Below the pieces are notes generated by a model. That model was not told where the DNA came from, did no database searches, and was given only the letters and a program-made list of their open reading frames with translations. This document shows positions 13,703-14,236 of a stretch of DNA of 14,236 nucleotides, one piece after another. How positions within the stretch are numbered: position 1 is the first letter of the stretch; every line of letters starts with the position of its first letter. A program made the translations under genes and the position numbers. The stretch spans positions 1-14,236 of the forward strand of contig PBPW01000004.1 of NCBI GenBank assembly GCA_002725545.1, given 5' to 3'. Source of the stretch: Fidelibacterota bacterium (lineage in GTDB: Bacteria > Marinisomatota > Marinisomatia > Marinisomatales > TCS55).

Positions 13703-14236
13703 CTAATTTTTTTTTGGTCTGAATCTATAACCTACACCTTTTACGGTCTCAATCCAATTTTTATAATTTGAAAGTTTAGATCTGATGCGATTTATATGAA
13801 CATCAATAGTTCGATCAACAACATAAACATCATCTTCCCAAATGGATGATAATAAAATTTCTCTAGTAAAAATTTTATTAGGCTGGCTCATAAAAAAAGC
13901 TAGCAACTCAAATTCTTTCCTTGGTAAGGTAATTTCTTTACCATCTACTTCTGCTAAATAATTATTTATATTTATCCTTAGACCTTCATGTTCAATAATT
14001 TCACCTTTTTCTTTAATTTTATCAATTCTTCGAAAAATAGCATTAATTCTAGCAATCAACAGTTTAGGGCTAAAGGGTTTTCGAATATAATCATCTCCAC
14101 CATACTCAAGACCTTTGACTTCATCAAATTCTCTGTCCATAGCAGTTAAAAAAATGATGGGAACTGTATTGCCCTGATTACGAATAGTGCGGCAAACTTC
14201 ATAGCCATCCAATGAAGGCATCATTATATCTAGAAT
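13703..14236 (-). CDS. phoB: PhoB-like OmpR-family response regulator (5' end outside the window)
   Basis: The gene runs off the right edge; 177 residues are visible and about 50 N-terminal ones are missing. The visible start reads ILDIMMPSLDGYEV, in which the Asp of LDIMMP is the phosphorylation site, so translation does not begin at the Met codons there. The receiver continues with PIIFLTA (switch Thr) and DDYIRKPF (conserved Lys). A winged-helix domain follows: LPRKEFELLAFF, then VYVVDRTIDVHINRIRSKL and IETVKGVGYRF at the end. The recognition helix DRTIDVHINRIR is very close to that of PhoB (DRTVDVHIRRLR from memory), preserving His and Arg residues that contact the PHO box. Paired with the kinase 6 bases downstream, it probably activates phosphate-starvation genes. 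PhoP/WalR-type regulators have similar helices, so the name depends partly on context. The promoter of this operon lies beyond the window. Confidence 0.86.
   Translation of the reverse strand: MLDIMMPSLDGYEVCRTIRNQGNTVPIIFLTAMDREFDEVKGLEYGGDDYIRKPFSPKLLIARINAIFRRIDKIKEKGEIIEHEGLRININNYLAEVDGKEITLPRKEFELLAFFMSQPNKIFTREILLSSIWEDDVYVVDRTIDVHINRIRSKLSNYKNWIETVKGVGYRFRPKKN

Noticed and set aside
180..14236. Reassignment of TGA or TAG to a sense codon
   Set aside because: All genes reach family-typical length under the standard code, and TAG ends hldD, ppx and the lipoprotein at natural C-termini; reading through phoR would fuse a kinase to a glycosyltransferase, which is implausible.

Overview
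The window is about 14.2 kb of AT-rich, densely packed bacterial DNA. It encodes an outer-membrane-type porin, a lipoprotein with a clear lipobox and enzymes for heptose-containing lipopolysaccharide, so the host is Gram-negative. The mixture of genes, the low GC content and the style of the signal sequences would fit an uncultivated marine lineage such as Marinimicrobia (SAR406) or a relative in the Bacteroidota/FCB group. That placement is an impression, not a demonstrated assignment. No mobile element, CRISPR array, tRNA or rRNA was seen, and no gene-free stretch exceeds about 205 bases.

Layout, left to right. The window opens with the last 54 codons of a fatty-acid beta-oxidation enzyme (+). 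A convergent leftward cluster follows: an exopolyphosphatase (ppx), a Na+/phosphate cotransporter (nptA) and a free-standing PhoU-domain protein, transcribed in that order. Divergent from ppx are a porin-like outer-membrane protein and a beta-propeller-like lipoprotein (+). Both have a similar 11-bp-phased tandem repeat upstream that resembles a PhoB box. A long perfect inverted-repeat terminator separates the lipoprotein from a leftward polyphosphate kinase 2 (ppk2) and a leftward ADP-heptose epimerase (hldD). A small RelA/SpoT-like HD hydrolase gene runs rightward from a shared divergent promoter region. The remaining 6 kb is one tight leftward run: a PhoB-like response regulator (cut by the window end), a PhoR-like histidine kinase, then four glycosyltransferases (GT4, GT9 heptosyltransferase-like, GT2, GT4).

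Read together, this is a phosphate-homeostasis island fused to an envelope-glycan locus. The two-component system (PhoB/PhoR) would sense phosphate limitation. A porin and a Na+ symporter would move phosphate across the two membranes, with PhoU as modulator. PPK2 and Ppx would make or use and break down polyphosphate, and the HD protein may connect to alarmone metabolism. HldD supplies ADP-L-glycero-D-manno-heptose, the usual donor for GT9 heptosyltransferases. The most interesting ideas are: (i) the regulators appear co-transcribed with the glycosyltransferases, suggesting phosphate-dependent surface-glycan or lipid remodelling; (ii) candidate lineage-specific PHO boxes precede the porin and lipoprotein; (iii) an uncharacterised EPEG-motif lipoprotein sits in the phosphate-uptake cluster; (iv) three junctions show in-frame TAG stops followed by a start exactly two codons later, one of which splits a transporter and PhoU domain that are usually fused.
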